Below, in pieces: positions 11,833 to 25,049 of a DNA stretch of 64,000 bases (its first letter is position 1; every line of letters begins with the position of its first letter). The stretch is from the NCBI RefSeq assembly GCF_949628265.1, contig NC_088786.1, positions 2,170,001-2,234,000 of the forward strand. Reading direction: 5' to 3'. The translations under genes and the position numbers were made by a program. The notes below the pieces were generated by a model that saw only the letters and a program-made list of their open reading frames with translations, ran no database searches and was not told the DNA's origin. This stretch comes from Cloeon dipterum (taxonomy: Eukaryota > Arthropoda > Insecta > Ephemeroptera > Baetidae).

Positions 11833-14425
11833 TTCCCAGGGAGAAATCTGTGCGCCTGTGTGTTGCCTGAGGTCTCGCGAGACTGACGGCGTCCCTTCCG
11901 CACAACGTGCCAATTTTATGGTAGAAAATCGTCTGACCTTGTGAGCAATTAGTGAATTCGTTACCCCCAACTAGTAAATTTATTACCTTTTATCAGCACG
12001 TTTTAAGTGAAAAACAAACTCGACTCTTGTTCCCTCCCGAAGCGCGGCGACGCGACGGCAAAGAGGTTTTTTTTATCGCATTTGACATTTTATATTGTCT
12101 CTTAATTTTCTTGTTCCTGATTTCGGCATTTTCCGACTGGGCTTCAAAGCGAAAAACAGACTAAATCAGACAGATTTACTAATTTAAAAAGCCAACTGTC
12201 ACGGTACAAAGGATTTATTTTGGAAGCGACGCAAGATAAACGAACGAATTGTATTTGCAAGCGATCAAAGGAGCGCCGCTTGCGCGGGGGCGAGCAAAGC
12301 GGACTGATATGCACGCCAATTAAATTTGCCATTTGCCTTCATACTAAAATTCCGTCCATGCATATAGCGATGCCCAACCTGAAAATGACAAGCTTTTAAA
12401 AATAAAATTTTATATCGTTTGTATTTATTTATAAGTTGATCCCAAATGTGTTTCAAAGTCATTCAATGATATGATCATGTTGTAGGTTTTTAAAAAGCAC
12501 TCAGCTACCACATAAAAGAGCTGAGTATGATTGAGTGCAATTATATTAACAATTTAGATTTTTATCCGATTTTTCCCAACGCAGTGAGGCACAAAAAGAT
12601 GGCTAATATATTCTATGCAAATCTCCTTTGTAATTGAGATTTTTAAAATCCCCTTTTCAACTTGATAAAAGTGAGCGAACGCTCCAACCGCGCAGTTTAA
12701 ATATTTGTCTTTGCCAAGCAAAACACTGCATGTGTCGCACAAAGGACATTTTAGGTCCCTTAAATCAAATATTCAAACTGAAAAATGAGATATGATTTAC
12801 AGAACTCATATCAATACTACTTGAAAGGTTTGCTGTGTTGCGTCAGTGAAGAAGATTCGTTTGGCTGCATTTGTGTCTGCCCACTGTGAAGGGATACACG
12901 CTCGAAAACCACGGTAATTCCAGAAGCTGAGTGAACGATCACGGAAGCACTCGCAGGTGAACGATTTGCGACACTACGTGACCTGAATCTGACTGTGTGT
13001 CGAGCAAGCCTATTTGTTTCTCGAGTTTTATTAAATCCATTGTGGTCTGCTTCTACTACGTGTGTGTGTGTGTTGGCGGAAAAACAATATTGCCTCTCGA
13101 GAGTGTATAAATATTGCAATATCGCTCTTGTGTTTTGCATTTTTCTGCACATCGCTCTGCTCTGCTCTGCTCGGCGGTCTGTGGTCATGCCCAATGCTTA
13201 TTCAACCGTGCTCGAGATAAAATTATTCCCATTTCAAACTCAACTCGGTTCGTTCTTGAACAAAGTGTGGTTTGCTGCAGTCCGTGTTGATACTGGGAAA
13301 TTGTTAATTGGAGCAAACCATTGAATGATTCTAAAACGAGCCGTAATTGAATATTTTTTCCTCCATCATCAAAAGCTGTATCATTTTGCAAAGAAAATAT
13401 AGACGCAAAATGACTTTTCCATTCATGGCCTTTGGAGCAAAATATGAAAATAAATGAACAGTGGGCTGGAAAATGATAACAATTAATTGCGCAGGGATGG
13501 AGAAAACGATACAGCGTATCGCTTTTGCGATGCAGAGCAGCCGCAAAAGTGGAGGCAGAGCGCTTTCAAAAATCACAAAGAGCAACGCCGGCGGGGAGAC
13601 AAATTGCTGCGACAGGTCGCTTTGCTTTTTATGCCCAAACTGCGACACGAGAGAGCACCTAAAATAAATAAATGGATCAGAGAGAGTGGCGGAAGCGGCA
13701 AAAGTCTTTCAAATCCCGTGTACGCGCGTGCAAGAAGAAGGCTGAGTCATTTTTCAGATACCTGCACACGCAGAATCTTGCCGGCCTGCATTATCTGCCG
13801 TCTCAGGGATGATTCAAAAGCAATTTGGCCCGCTTTTTAACGTCCATAAAACAAAGAGCGGCTTTTAAACGTCATAAAAATGAAAAACAATTTCCCCTGC
13901 GCCGAGCCAGTATAAACATAAATCTTGGAGCGCGACGTTTTTTGACGGCCCGAATTTAAAGTTCCGTTCCGAGAAGAAACACTAAGTCCTTTTTCCGCCT
14001 TACATACTCAAAGGTGCAGACAGCATATCAGCGTTAAGTGTCTTGCGCGCACAGGCCCGAGAGTGAACGAGCGCTGCAGTGTGTCAGATTAATTTCACTC
14101 TTCCTCAGCCGGAAATTTAATTACACCTGCAGCAATTATGCCAAGCACGCCGTATCTTGAGTGTTTTGAGCTGCTACTGCGTAACTGTGCTATTAATCTC
14201 AACTAAACACCAACGAGTCTGACTTCCATCAACTTCATTGTTTTTTTATACCTTTGATAACCTTGAACTTTTTAATTTCAATCATTTTGTTTGCAATAAT
14301 GAATGAAAACAAACCTAGACTTTCGAGTGCCAAAATAAATGAGAAAATATTAACACTCGTATCAGACTATGGGCATAAAAACGAAATGTAGGAATTGAAG
14401 CATGGGACATTGGGTACGCCGACAT

Positions 14426-14428
<3 letters not shown>

Positions 14429-14500
<72 letters not shown>
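14429..14500. repeat. (CT)n microsatellite
   Basis: About 36 uninterrupted CT units, the longest such tract in the window. It accounts for the Arg-Glu repeat seen in an open frame on the minus strand. Confidence 0.97.
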
Positions 14501-14504
<4 letters not shown>

Positions 14505-14577
14505 AAGGATTTTTTTAAATTTTTTTGCAAAGCGAATTGGGAAATTATCTGGTCAAATACATAGTTTTTGCTCTCAA

Positions 14578-14601
14578 TAATGAGCTTTGCAAAGCTCATT
14601 A
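14578..14601. repeat. 24-bp perfect palindrome
   Basis: Two 12-base arms (14578-14589 and 14590-14601) are exact reverse complements with no spacer; the left arm is TAATGAGCTTTG. It sits 77 bp after the (CT)n tract. It could be a chance palindrome or a dimeric protein-binding site; nothing nearby decides this. Confidence 0.6.
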
Positions 14602-16850
14602 AATATGTGAGAGAGCAAATAAACCAGATTGTTATTCGCTCTTTCGTGAAAAGCGAAAAGCAAAGTCTCAAAATTCGCCAAAAGTCTTTGTGCTTCCATG
14701 ACAAACCGTATATTAACTGACTCTCGTATAAATCGATCTACATTCTGCTACCGATCGGACTTTTTGGTGCCTACTTTTGCTATATAATCACAGAAACACA
14801 TTAACAGTTGATTTAAATCCATCTAATTCACCAGTTGCATAAGACCTTAGTTTTCGAAGCCACCAACAGATGGCGCCACCATATTCTTTCTTAATAAATT
14901 TAATTTTAAGACACTTCCACTGCGATTTTCAAATTCAAAATAATTTTTATTCTATTAATCCGAAATATGTACAGGTGCGATTTTGGAATACGTTGAAATA
15001 TACATACAAAACTGCGCAGAAGGTGCCGACATGCGCGTTGCATCAGCCAATCAGCGTCGAGGATTTTTCAAATAGGGCCTTTGATGCTTTGACGATTTGC
15101 GTCATTTCCCTCGCAATTAAAATGAAATTTTAATTTGTTTCCACGATTGTAGATCGATTGACCAACTCCATGGCTGCAAGCAGAATGGTAGGCGATTTAC
15201 ACGAGAGGACTTTTACTCTGCTTGTATCTCTTTCAGGTCTCTAATTATTGCAAACGATGTAGAATTTACACGCTTTTCTTCAGTGTCAAGAGAAATTAAA
15301 GGAGCTCTTTGGTTAGGAGAGATTTTTGAGGAAACACTGAGGATTCAGAGAGATAAGAGGGAATTCGAGTTATTCTCTTGACAGAAGTCAACATTCGCCG
15401 CGCAAAAAATGGTTTTAAGGAGCAGATTCAGTGTCATCGTCATCTCAATTTACACAAAATGACTTCCGCTCCACTGTACGCTCTTTCTCTCCGCGCTTGA
15501 GCGGCAAACTCAAGAGATACAAACTTTTGGAAATCTCGCCGGCGCGACTTAAGTGGGCGAAATTGCAAAAAACGGCGCGTCGGCACACAGCATCTTTAAT
15601 CAACGCGCCGAGTGCAAAGTTGAAATCCGCCGAGTAATTGGCACTTGCAGACGTCATAATTAAACTTTCTCGGAGAAATGTTGCTCTCGACGAGTTTTTC
15701 AATTTCGTGCCCAAAAGTTGCGGCTCGTAAACAAAATAGTCGACGAGGCCAAGTTGCATACTTTTCTGCGCGCCGGGCCTGACAGTTTGTCTTCTTCCAC
15801 GCAACGATCAAAACTTGCCGCTCATACATATTTTCGTCGCAATATTTGTGCACACCCAACTTTTCCAGTTGTATATATCATTCGGCTGTCAGACAAATAT
15901 TTGCCGGCTTTAAAAAGCCAGCCGCTCGCGCGGCCGCCGCACTTTTTACGACTGTGCGTGCCTCCCGGCCGGTGTCAATTTTGAGAGCGAATCCGCCCAA
16001 ATTTGTTCTTGCCTGCACACACACACACACGTATTGCTGCTTTTTCGAGGGCTTTCCGCAGGCAAGCCGTTCGATTGGAAACACTGCCGAAATGACTTTT
16101 GATGAGCCATTCAAAATGTTTCCGCTGCCTTCTGATTTCGACACGAAAACAAGCTGTCGATTTTCCCAGGGCGAATCGAGAAACGGGTAAAAATCACACG
16201 TGGAATCAGAGCTTGCTTCTAGCTGCCGACGCACGACGATGACTATTACGGCTCGCTCTCCACATTAGTCGGCGCATTAATGCAGATATATGGACACGTG
16301 CTGGAGAGCCATAAATTTAATGCGATTTAAAAGTTGGTCATTGAAAGCGAGCCGTTAGCAGGCTCTTTCTCTAATCGATTTTGCATCAAGGCAGATATTT
16401 ACGGGGCCCAGAGAGAGATGTTCGCCAATGATTCGTGCGTCCCGTCAATGACTTAATAATGAGAGCATTAATAAATTTATTACACGTGAAGCCGCACGCA
16501 CGGAAGCGGCAGATAGACGGGAGATGGATAATGCATGCGAGAAAAGTGGTCGCCGCGCTCCATTCAAATTAGTCAGTCCGAGGATGATTTATGGACCGTG
16601 AGTATATTCATTATTGAGTGCCAGCCGATCACGAGAGGGAAACTCACTCGCCCGCCACCACCAGATTAGAATCGTAGAATAATATTCCGCCATTCGCTTT
16701 GCTACTTTTCATCAATTCGTCACTCTAATTTGAGCAGAGAACATGGATAAAATATTTTAAGAATAAATTCATTCCTGTTGTTACGGCAAGGACCAATCTG
16801 TAACCAATTTTTGTAAAAAAAATGAGGCAATATAGAAAAGTTATAGTTAA

Positions 16851-17237
16851 AGACCGTCTTTGACGAATTTTCTGAGCACACCAATCGATTCTTGAGGGTC
16901 GAATTAGGTAGAGTGAATATTTTTTCCGACCAAAAAGTCCAGCGCGACGTGCGAACTTTTTTTCCCGCCAAAACAAGATGAATGCGAGAAGTGCGCATGC
17001 GTGAAAGCTGGTTTGAGCACTTGCAGAGAGACCCCCTGTACGAATGACTTCTTTGTCCGATCCAGCCAGCTCTGACGCATACGCACTTCTCGCATTCATA
17101 TTGTTTTGGCGGGAAAAAAAGTTCTACTTGTGCTACGCACGTCGCGCTCGACTTTTTGGTCGGAAAAATGTCCACTTTTACTAATTCGACCCTCAAGAAT
17201 TGATTGCAGTGCTCAGAAACTTCGACAAAGATGGTAT
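16851..17237. mobile_element. Hairpin (foldback) MITE, copy 1
   Basis: A 387-bp near-palindrome. Its left arm starts AGACCGTCTTTGACG and its right end is the complement of ATACCATCTTTGTCG. The arms share the TTTCTGAGCAC block, the ATTCTTGAGGGTCGAATTA block, the GACTTTTTGGTCGG block and a CCCGCCAAAAC block, all inverted. It is flanked by TTAA on both sides (16847-16850 and 17238-17241), as for a TTAA target-site duplication. It has no transposase, so it is non-autonomous. Related copies lie at 28418, 47295 and 52233. Confidence 0.85.
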
Positions 17238-17471
17238 TTAAATAAACACAAGTTCCTATAAATTATTTAATGAACTGCATTCCCAAGATCATTTTTTATT
17301 ACAAAAAATAGTGCAAAACATCAGAAACAGGTGCGTTATTGTTAATTTGATAAATTTCCTTAAATTTGTCTTGAAATACTAATTTAGATTGTAAGTGTTA
17401 TTTATGAAACAAAAGTTTCGAAAGTTTGAATTGGGGGTGCCCGTAGGTTGATTGGTCAAACAGTAAAAAAG

Positions 17472-17591
17472 GTTCAATATAATTAAAACCAGGCTTCATC
17501 CTTGTTGTCAAAAAAGAAATCCGTCGTTTTTATTCCTCGACTAGTTCCGACGTCATCACATACGTCCTATTTGGTTTTAATTATATTGAAC
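17472..17591. mobile_element. Small inverted-repeat element (possible MITE)
   Basis: A perfect 20-bp inverted repeat (17472-17491 starting GTTCAATATAATT; 17572-17591 ending AATTATATTGAAC) brackets 80 bp. A 12-bp direct repeat AGTAAAAAAGGT occurs just left of it (17462-17473, overlapping its edge) and again at 17627-17638. This suggests a small transposable element or its remnant. I saw no second copy in the window. Confidence 0.5.
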
Positions 17592-20500
17592 ATGAAAACA
17601 ACCTCGAGTGGTTGCACTTTTCAATTAGTAAAAAAGGTCCCTGCCTTGCAAATTGTTCCAGCTCCATCAAAAATATACTGAATTATACTGTCGATTTTAT
17701 TAAGATTTCATGTAACGTTATTTTCCAGGAATTGTTGCCAATTAATTTCAAAATTATCATCGGGTATTTGGAGTGGTATGGAATGTAATTGGAGAGGCAC
17801 CACTCTCCTCTTCAGAGCTCAATTTATCAAGCATAAAAAATGTAGCACTCTTGAGACGTAAAGATAAAAAGTTCTTCATTATGCTGCCTCTGCATTCGTC
17901 GGAGAACATTGTGTTCACTTCATTGTCAGTTATTCCCCCGGTCCGGAAATCGGCGTGCGCATGCACCTAATTTAACGGTCCAAATTGGGAGGCGGCTGGT
18001 TGCCCGCCAAACCGAAACTTCATCCGGCTTCATGTGCATGCAAACACATTTTGATGTGCTCACCAAGCGCGCGCGCGTGTGTGTGTAATTGCAACTACGT
18101 ATGCATGCTGCCCAAATATCAGCTCATCTCGCCCTAATGGGCTTGAGAACGCTGCTCCTGATGGTAACAATAATAATCAGAGTGCCTAGAGTAAATGGGT
18201 CAGCCCGGGCTATTTTGTCAGCAGCGTCCATTATTGCGAATTAATAATATTAACGGGCAGAGCACAGCGCCTCCCGCGCCGCGCCCCTCACTGCAGCGCG
18301 ACTCGACGATAAATCAAAGCCTGTCAATTGCATTATGCACCCTGATGCAAGCACGCTCTGCTGCCATCCCCATCGGACCTTTGTGTCGTTTGACGTTTAA
18401 TCAAATCCGAGCCGAGTGGCAGAATTTCTATAGAACTTAATTTTACGAGTTTGCAACCGGATCCGCACGCCTGTCCTGCGGGTTGCAGCCACCTTGATTG
18501 TGGTCCAGCATTTCCAACTAAGTTTATTAGTGCGCTCAACACAGTTAATTCATGAATATTTGTGCCGACTGATGTCCTGAAAAATTAGCGTAAACTGAAA
18601 GTCGATTTAATGCAATTGACCTCTGTTCGATTCACGCAGATTTTCCCCCTCACCCTGACTGTTATAACACACATACAAAATAGCGTTTTTGCCTGCAAGC
18701 TTGTTTTATTTATTTGCTAAACAACGGAACCCCAGCTCGAAATCCAACTTAATATCTAAACTTGGCCAAATTTCGCTGCGAGTGTTCTGACGAAAAAGAA
18801 AGACTCTCTTGCTGAGCAAATAACGAGAGAGAAAAACACACACGCGCGCCAACAGGTATAATAGGCAAATTGTTCTGGGTAGAAGGAAAAAGAAAAGAGA
18901 AAAATGTCTGCGGCCGTAAAGAAATTTAGCGTGGCATGAAATATTAATTGGAGCCACACACGCGCTTGCGTTCTTTTTTGCAAGTTTTATGTCGCCGGCC
19001 TCGAGTTGACACACACACACACATACACAAAACAGAGCTACGCGCGCTGTATTTACTTGTTGGAGTTTTATGTTGGCTCCCAAGAGGTCTAAATAAGTGG
19101 AGGAGAATAAAAAACAATTCCCGAGACACTTCTTCTTTGTGTCGGCGGAGAAAACGAGATGAGTGGGCCCATGATAGCCATCCAGGCTCTCATCCGCCTC
19201 TGATGGAGCAAAACACTTGACGCCGCCAATTATGGCTGACAAATGAAAACTCTGGCGAATTATATGGGGCCGCAGATTAATTAGACGCAAGATGAGATTG
19301 CCCTTTAATGTGTCTCGTGAAAACCGCCGAAAACGCGCCGGCGGGTCGTTTGATGATGAAAATGAATACAGGCCGCAGCAAACTTATTTTTCATCTCTTA
19401 AATTCTGGCTGTATATTTGTTTATTGCTAAACCGTATGAAGCCAGTGACCGCGTGGTATGCAAACAAAAATGCGTGTAAAAAGCAGGGTGACGCAGTAAT
19501 AAACGCGCGTGTTCGCAGGAAGAAAGTAGCAAATTACCGGCCCATATTTCGCTCATTCAAAGGCGGATAAAAGTAAATGCTTTCAACTGCAGCGACTCGG
19601 ATTTTCGAGCAGATTAAGCCGAATGTCTTTGAGAAATTCCCGGCTGCCTTGATGCCATTGTCGTTTTCGCTCTCTTCTGCTCTGCTCTGCTCTCTTCTCC
19701 CGGCAGCAAAAGTCGTCCCTTTCGACGGGCCAAATTTATTACACCGGCGATCACTGCTGAATGGATCTGAATAACTTTCGTGCTGGAATATTTCCATCTT
19801 CTATCTTCTTCCGTCTCGATTCGGCGGCACACAACGGGTGCAACTAATCCCGCGGAATTAAACACGGCGAGTAGAGAGAGAGAGGGATTTGTCATCGGTA
19901 ATTGAAATTCGGTGCGAGGCCTGCCTGAAAAATGGTCACGGCTGGATTTTCGGCACAAAAGAGCCTAATGAGAGGCGGTGAACGGTGGCGGAAGAGCGAC
20001 TCAAATATTTCCATGCCATTTGCGCCGACTGTGTGGGATTCGTGCCTTTATTGGCCTCAATCAGAGCTGAAAAAATGCATTTCGCACTTGAGTCGGTCTC
20101 TCGCGTGGGAAACGCGTGTTTTCCGCCAGCGCTAATGGACACCTGGAGCACCGAATTTCCGCCAAAATCAATGGGCCGCGCGTCTCGCGAGATCGCAATT
20201 AAGCGGACTGACAAACGCGGCCGCAGCAGCTACTTCATGCTGAGTTTAAAGGACTCCGTGCGATTGTGAAATTTCGTCAGGGCTGCGACCGCGAATAATT
20301 CACGAGCCCGCAGAGAGACGATCCGACGAGACGGCCCTCTCGCGTGTTTGTGTGCAGTGCAGTGGCAGCCGGGGCCGTAAAGGCACGGCCGAATATATTT
20401 TAATCCTTTTTAAAATTCTAATAGTGTTTAAATATTCAGCACACTGAGTGAGCGCCGCCAGCCTGCACATTTCCCTCCTGCTGTTTCCTCAGGCAAAATT

Positions 20501-20593
20501 AATGATTAGCTCGATTGCATCTGACGGGATGAAGTTTCGCGCACTCGTAAATCGACTCTCCAAGAAGTGATACTTGATGGAAGAGATTTACAT
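17592..20593. other. Non-coding stretch between MITE copy 1 and the LTR element
   Basis: No coding exon is recognisable. Short CT/GT-rich runs occur (for example around 18070, 19011 and 19675). This may be intergenic, or part of a long first intron of the beat-family gene, whose 5' exon was not found. Confidence 0.45.
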
Positions 20594-21026
20594 TGTAGCG
20601 GTTCCCGCTTATTGGCGTTAACTTAGTTTGTAACCTTTAGATGTCACTTGTAACTGTATGATAAGCTTTTCTCATTTACCCTGTATAATACACCTTCACT
20701 GACCGCTCACCTACGCACGCATACGGTCATGTCGCATTTACCTCTCCGGCCGGGAGTATAATGTCGTGCGCATATATGATGCTTGTAATAACTTATAGAC
20801 CCGAAGACTATACCGGGGTAAGCATTGTATTTAACTGTGATAATAATTATTGTTATTCTCGACTCGCATATTGATGCGTTAATTAATTGTTTATATATTG
20901 ACTTTCCTTTGAGATTTTATTGTGAATATTTATTATGTAAAACTTTACAGTCTTAATTATGGATTAAATCTACGTCTACAAAGGAACCAGATGCATTTCC
21001 TTTTGGCTCGAACCGAGTAACCCACA
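20594..21026 (+). repeat. 5' LTR
   Basis: 433 bp, TG...CA ends. It contains an AT-rich U3-like part and a TATAATGTCG block near 20757. Its sequence matches the 3' LTR almost base for base. Confidence 0.92.
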
Positions 21027-21916
21027 TTTGGTGAGCCCGACGTGACGCACGGAAATTTGCCCATAGACGCGGATATTCAGGAAATTTGAGATGAGAAGAT
21101 GAAATTCCTCACGCCCCTGAGACACCGCTGTAAATTCCAAATTCACCTTCCAACGCAGCCCAACAACTTCAAATATTTCAACAATTCTTTGAGAGAACTT
21201 TTATGTGGTAAAATTTATCTTTCGAGCCAGTGACATTTCCCAAATTTCATTCGCAACGAACATTTCATAGGCAGTGATAGATTCCAGTAATTCTTAGCTC
21301 GCCATGAATTTGTTTAAATTGTTAACGCGCATTCTTGCCCACAAGTTTGTAATTTTAATCCCTTTGTGAAGCCATGTAATTCCTTGAGTGCTCAACATAC
21401 GCTTTTCAAATTTTGCTAATCGGTCTATGAGTCGAATCTTTCGCCTTCACTGCTCGCGCTACTGATGTCCTAGGGTCACGTCGCCCTGACATGCTACTGC
21501 GCTAGAGCCCCTCACGACCTAGAGTCATTGTCGCTCTGTCGTCGCATAACGTTTCGCCGCTGCACGCCGGGGAAGCCGAGGACTGTTGCGAGCGGCCGCC
21601 ATGAGCCCCCCAGTCCCTTCCTTACCGATTTGGTATCGTTTTGGACTCAGTCGAGTCAACGCCGCGCCGTGCCCGAACGTTCCTTCGTCTTTGATTCATC
21701 CGCGCCGCGCAACCGCCGGCTAGGACCATCATCGACAAACGCATCCGCGAACACTCACAGCCCTCTGCTAGCATTACAGCAGAAGTGAGACAATCTCGGT
21801 TTGCACCTCAACTAACTCATTATAACCGTACCGTCCGAAAAGCATTCATTCCTCAAGATTTATTTTGTAAAACGCAATTTGTTTCTTTCCGGCTTCCAGC
21901 CTCAAAGGGGGGGCAC
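21027..21916 (+). other. Internal region of the LTR element
   Basis: 890 bp with no retroviral-type domain. The longest open frame (21528-21788, plus, 86 aa) is Arg/Ser/Pro-rich and resembles no gag or protease I know. PBS candidate at the left edge, G-rich polypurine tract at the right edge. Confidence 0.8.
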
Positions 21917-22349
21917 TGTAGCGGTTCCCGCTTATTGGCGTTAACTTAGTTTGTAACCTTTAGATGTCACTTGTAACTGTATGATAAGCTTTTCTCATTT
22001 ACCCTGTATAATACACCTTCACTGACCGCTCACCTACGCACGCATACGGTCATGTCGCATTTACCTCTCCGGCCGGGAGTATAATGTCGTGCGCATATAT
22101 GATGCTTGTAATAACTTATAGACCCGAAGACTATACCGGGGTAAGCATTGTATTTAACTGTGATAATAATTATTGTTATTCTCGACTCGCATATTGATAC
22201 GTTAATTAATTGTTTATATATTGACTTTCCTTTGAGATTTTATTGTGAATATTTATTATGTAAAACTTTACAGTCTTAATTATGGATTAAATCTACGTCT
22301 ACAAAGGAACCAGATGCATTTCCTTTTGGCTCGAACCGAGTAACCCACA
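21917..22349 (+). repeat. 3' LTR
   Basis: 433 bp, same length and ends as the 5' LTR. It is followed directly by the ACAT duplication. Confidence 0.92.
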
Positions 22350-22353
22350 ACAT

Positions 22354-24837
22354 CATTTCAAATTAAAAGGGTGGAAAGGGGCAAAATATTGATTCTACCT
22401 GGAGAAGAACATTTTTAATGGAAAAAATGGCAAACAGGTCTGATGAAAGTCGCCCTCAGCCCTGGGGGCGAGGACAATACTTTGTCTTGAAAAATGGAAA
22501 AATAGCTGGAAGAAATGTACACATGACGTCGTTTGTTTGCACAGTTTTTGCTTTGATGTGGAATTTTTAGTGAATAAAGGCGGGACTGCTGTTTTCACGT
22601 GGCGCGCAAATTAATGCTCTCTTCCTGATTGCACCACTCAAGAGAGAACGTGGCTGCACAAAAGTTAATTGGTCGCTTCTTCTCCGTTTTCGTCAGGCGA
22701 AACGATGTTTGCTCGGCGGGCCTTTGTGCGCGTTTGTGGCGGTTTCGCTGCTGGGAAAAAGGATAAAGGCCAACAATTTCCCGGCGAGCGTGAGCGCGCG
22801 CGCGGGAACAAAGGTGTCGAACAATGCGTGCAGCCTTTCAGCCCTCGCAAATAATTACACACAAAGCGGCGAAATAAACAGCTTTCTGCGTCGATAAATA
22901 AGTTGGCTACACAAATAAATTCGGCGTGCGCCGTTTTTTATCTGCGCGCCGAACAAAACGTGTTTTAACACTGCCGAGCCGAAATTGCCGTTTTCTTTTT
23001 AGCGCGCGTGACGCCTGCTCGGCAAAGATAGCTCTCGTTTTCACCTTGAGTGGTGTAACAATGAACAGGCTCGAATAAAAGCAGCCTACACCTGCTGATA
23101 TTGGCGAAACGAGATTTTGCATGGCGGCCGCGATTGCCAATTACTCGAGGATTGCCGCTGAATTTGGTGCAGCCAGCGTGCGCCTGATCGATCATCCTCT
23201 CGCATCAGCCGAAATTGACAATCTCACGCGCCCGTTTATCAGCCCAGCCGGCTTTATGATGCGATAAAAATTTCGACGCACAAAATTGAGGGGAAACAAT
23301 CAATCAGAGCAGACGAGGGTCGAACACATGTGCTGATTAAAAAGTTGTCCGCACTCGAGCATGCTTTCCGGAGGCCCCATCTAATTAGCATGACGAAATG
23401 ATTCGCGCAGCCCGAAGATAATACAGTGCCTGCAGTGCACAATATAGGTTTAACTACATTCAACGTTGTTCATGTCTTTCGCCATGCATGCAACGACAAT
23501 GCTGTTAATCACCGGTGTTAGCACGCTCGTTTACCGCAATTTAGTTTCATTTTGTGATCATAATAAAGTCACAAAAGGCTTCATATTGTGAGGACGTGGT
23601 AATTTAATGCTTCAAATTTCACGAATTTTCTACATTTTGCCAGCTTCACAAGACTTAAAACCTTAGAATGTATGAACAAAGAATAGTTTATTTTTAACTT
23701 TAAAGAATGTGCCATCAAACGATGGAAGTTTTCAAAGACTTCATAATGCAGCAGGAGCTTAGTTTTCTATTGAAAATAACGCAGTGAATATTTTGTGAAG
23801 AACAAATAGAATAATGGCAAAAAAATGGTATCTTCTGAGGACGCTTCCAAGAAGGGAAATTCAGTGTTCACTTGCAGTCAGCGAGATGAGCTTTTTTATT
23901 AGAATGAAAATTTTACATGCCATAAAGTGACTCGCTGACGAGTAGCGTGTATGCGCGATGCGCTCTCTCGTCTCCCCGCCTATTGCTTTATAATCTTATA
24001 TTAAATCTCGCATACGAGCGTCTCTTTCGTCTGTGTAAGAGGTTTAAATTATACGTCAAAGTGAAACGAATTCTTCTCGTCTCCGCATCGTTATCATTGA
24101 CATTATAAATCATATTGCCGTGCGCATAAAATTCCCATCCATGCACAAAAGAGGAGGAAGCTCGACAAGCAACCGCCTCTGCTGTAGTGCTACTGCTGCT
24201 GCTGTATCTTCGTCGACAGCGACGCTCACACAATTCGCACACAAGAGCCCTTAAATTGGACCATTCAGGCGTACGCCACGCATCATGCAAATTAGCCATT
24301 AGCGATGATCCCTTTCAAGTCTGCACTGGAAAACATCGCTGCACACGCATGCTATTTTCTCCAAGGCAACACAATTATCAAATATGTGCGTTCTACTTTG
24401 GATGTTGTGATACCCTTGCAACGGAATTCGAATTTTAGCTTTAAATCCAGAAATCAGTTGACGCACCCTGAGCAGTGATTTGTAATTTTCATTTGGCCAA
24501 CGTGTAAAATTTATTTATCTTCAACCATATCGGGTCATTTTACATTGAGCCCACCCTGCTTGGACAGGTCCCCGATTTCAAATGGAAGCATATCGCCTTG
24601 GGGGCTGCAAGTAAAAGGGATCGTATGTCAGATTCACCAGTGGAGTTATTCGGTTGCGACAGCATTCCGAATGATCCTCCAAGTCTTGCCAGCAGCCCCT
24701 TGCAATATACGAGCTCAAATGCTTTGTTTCCTCTTGAAGAAATCAATTTTGATCTTTTTATGGTCAGACTCGTCGAGTATGTTGATTCAGTGTATATATG
24801 CCAAGAGATTATTAAACTTGAAACTCTCTGCTTTCAG
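22354..24837. other. Non-coding region upstream of the first recognised beat exon
   Basis: No exon with a signal peptide and a phase-1 donor could be identified here, although such an exon must precede the Ig exon at 24838. The stretch ends in a polypyrimidine-AG acceptor (CTCTCTGCTTTCAG, ending 24837). Confidence 0.5.
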
Positions 24838-25049
24838 TTGGATTCGGCTCTGCGCTGCGTGATGTGCACGTCGTGGTGCCTGCCGACGTGCGGCACGGCG
24901 ACGAGGCTGTTCTGCAGTGCCTGTTCGACCTGGAAGGCGACTCGCTTTACTCGGTCAAGTGGTACAAGGGCGAGCACGAGTTCTACAGGTTCACCCCAAA
25001 AGAAACTCCTTCGATGAAAATTTTTCCTCTGCAAGGCATCAAAGTGGAC
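24838..25049 (+). CDS. beat exon: N-terminal half of Ig1
   Basis: 212 nt; the upstream exon must supply one base of the first codon. It encodes the A-C' strands of the first Ig domain: first Cys in AVLQCLFDLEG, then the invariant Trp in YSVKWYKG. It ends in phase 0 at GIKVD before a GTGAGT donor. Confidence 0.9.

Larger units (their letters stand above)
11833..16850. other. Intergenic region upstream of the transporter pair
   Basis: No exon with recognisable protein similarity was found. The left edge must contain the promoter of transporter copy 2. Contents: a (CT)n tract at 14429-14500 and a 24-bp perfect palindrome at 14578-14601. Open frames here are short and low in complexity. Confidence 0.55.
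20594..22349 (+). mobile_element. Short non-autonomous LTR retrotransposon (TRIM-like)
   Basis: Complete 1756-bp element with two 433-bp direct LTRs (20594-21026 and 21917-22349) that begin TGTAGCGG and end CCCACA. ACAT target-site duplications lie at 20590-20593 and 22350-22353. The internal region of 890 bp has a TGG-type primer-binding-site candidate just inside the 5' LTR (TTTGGTGAGCCCGACGTGA) and a polypurine tract ending in a run of G just before the 3' LTR (about 21903-21913). There is no gag or pol reading frame, so it depends on enzymes from another element. I found one difference between the LTRs (GATGCG versus GATACG near 20874/22197), so the insertion is recent. Orientation follows from the position of the PBS and PPT. 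Confidence 0.92.
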
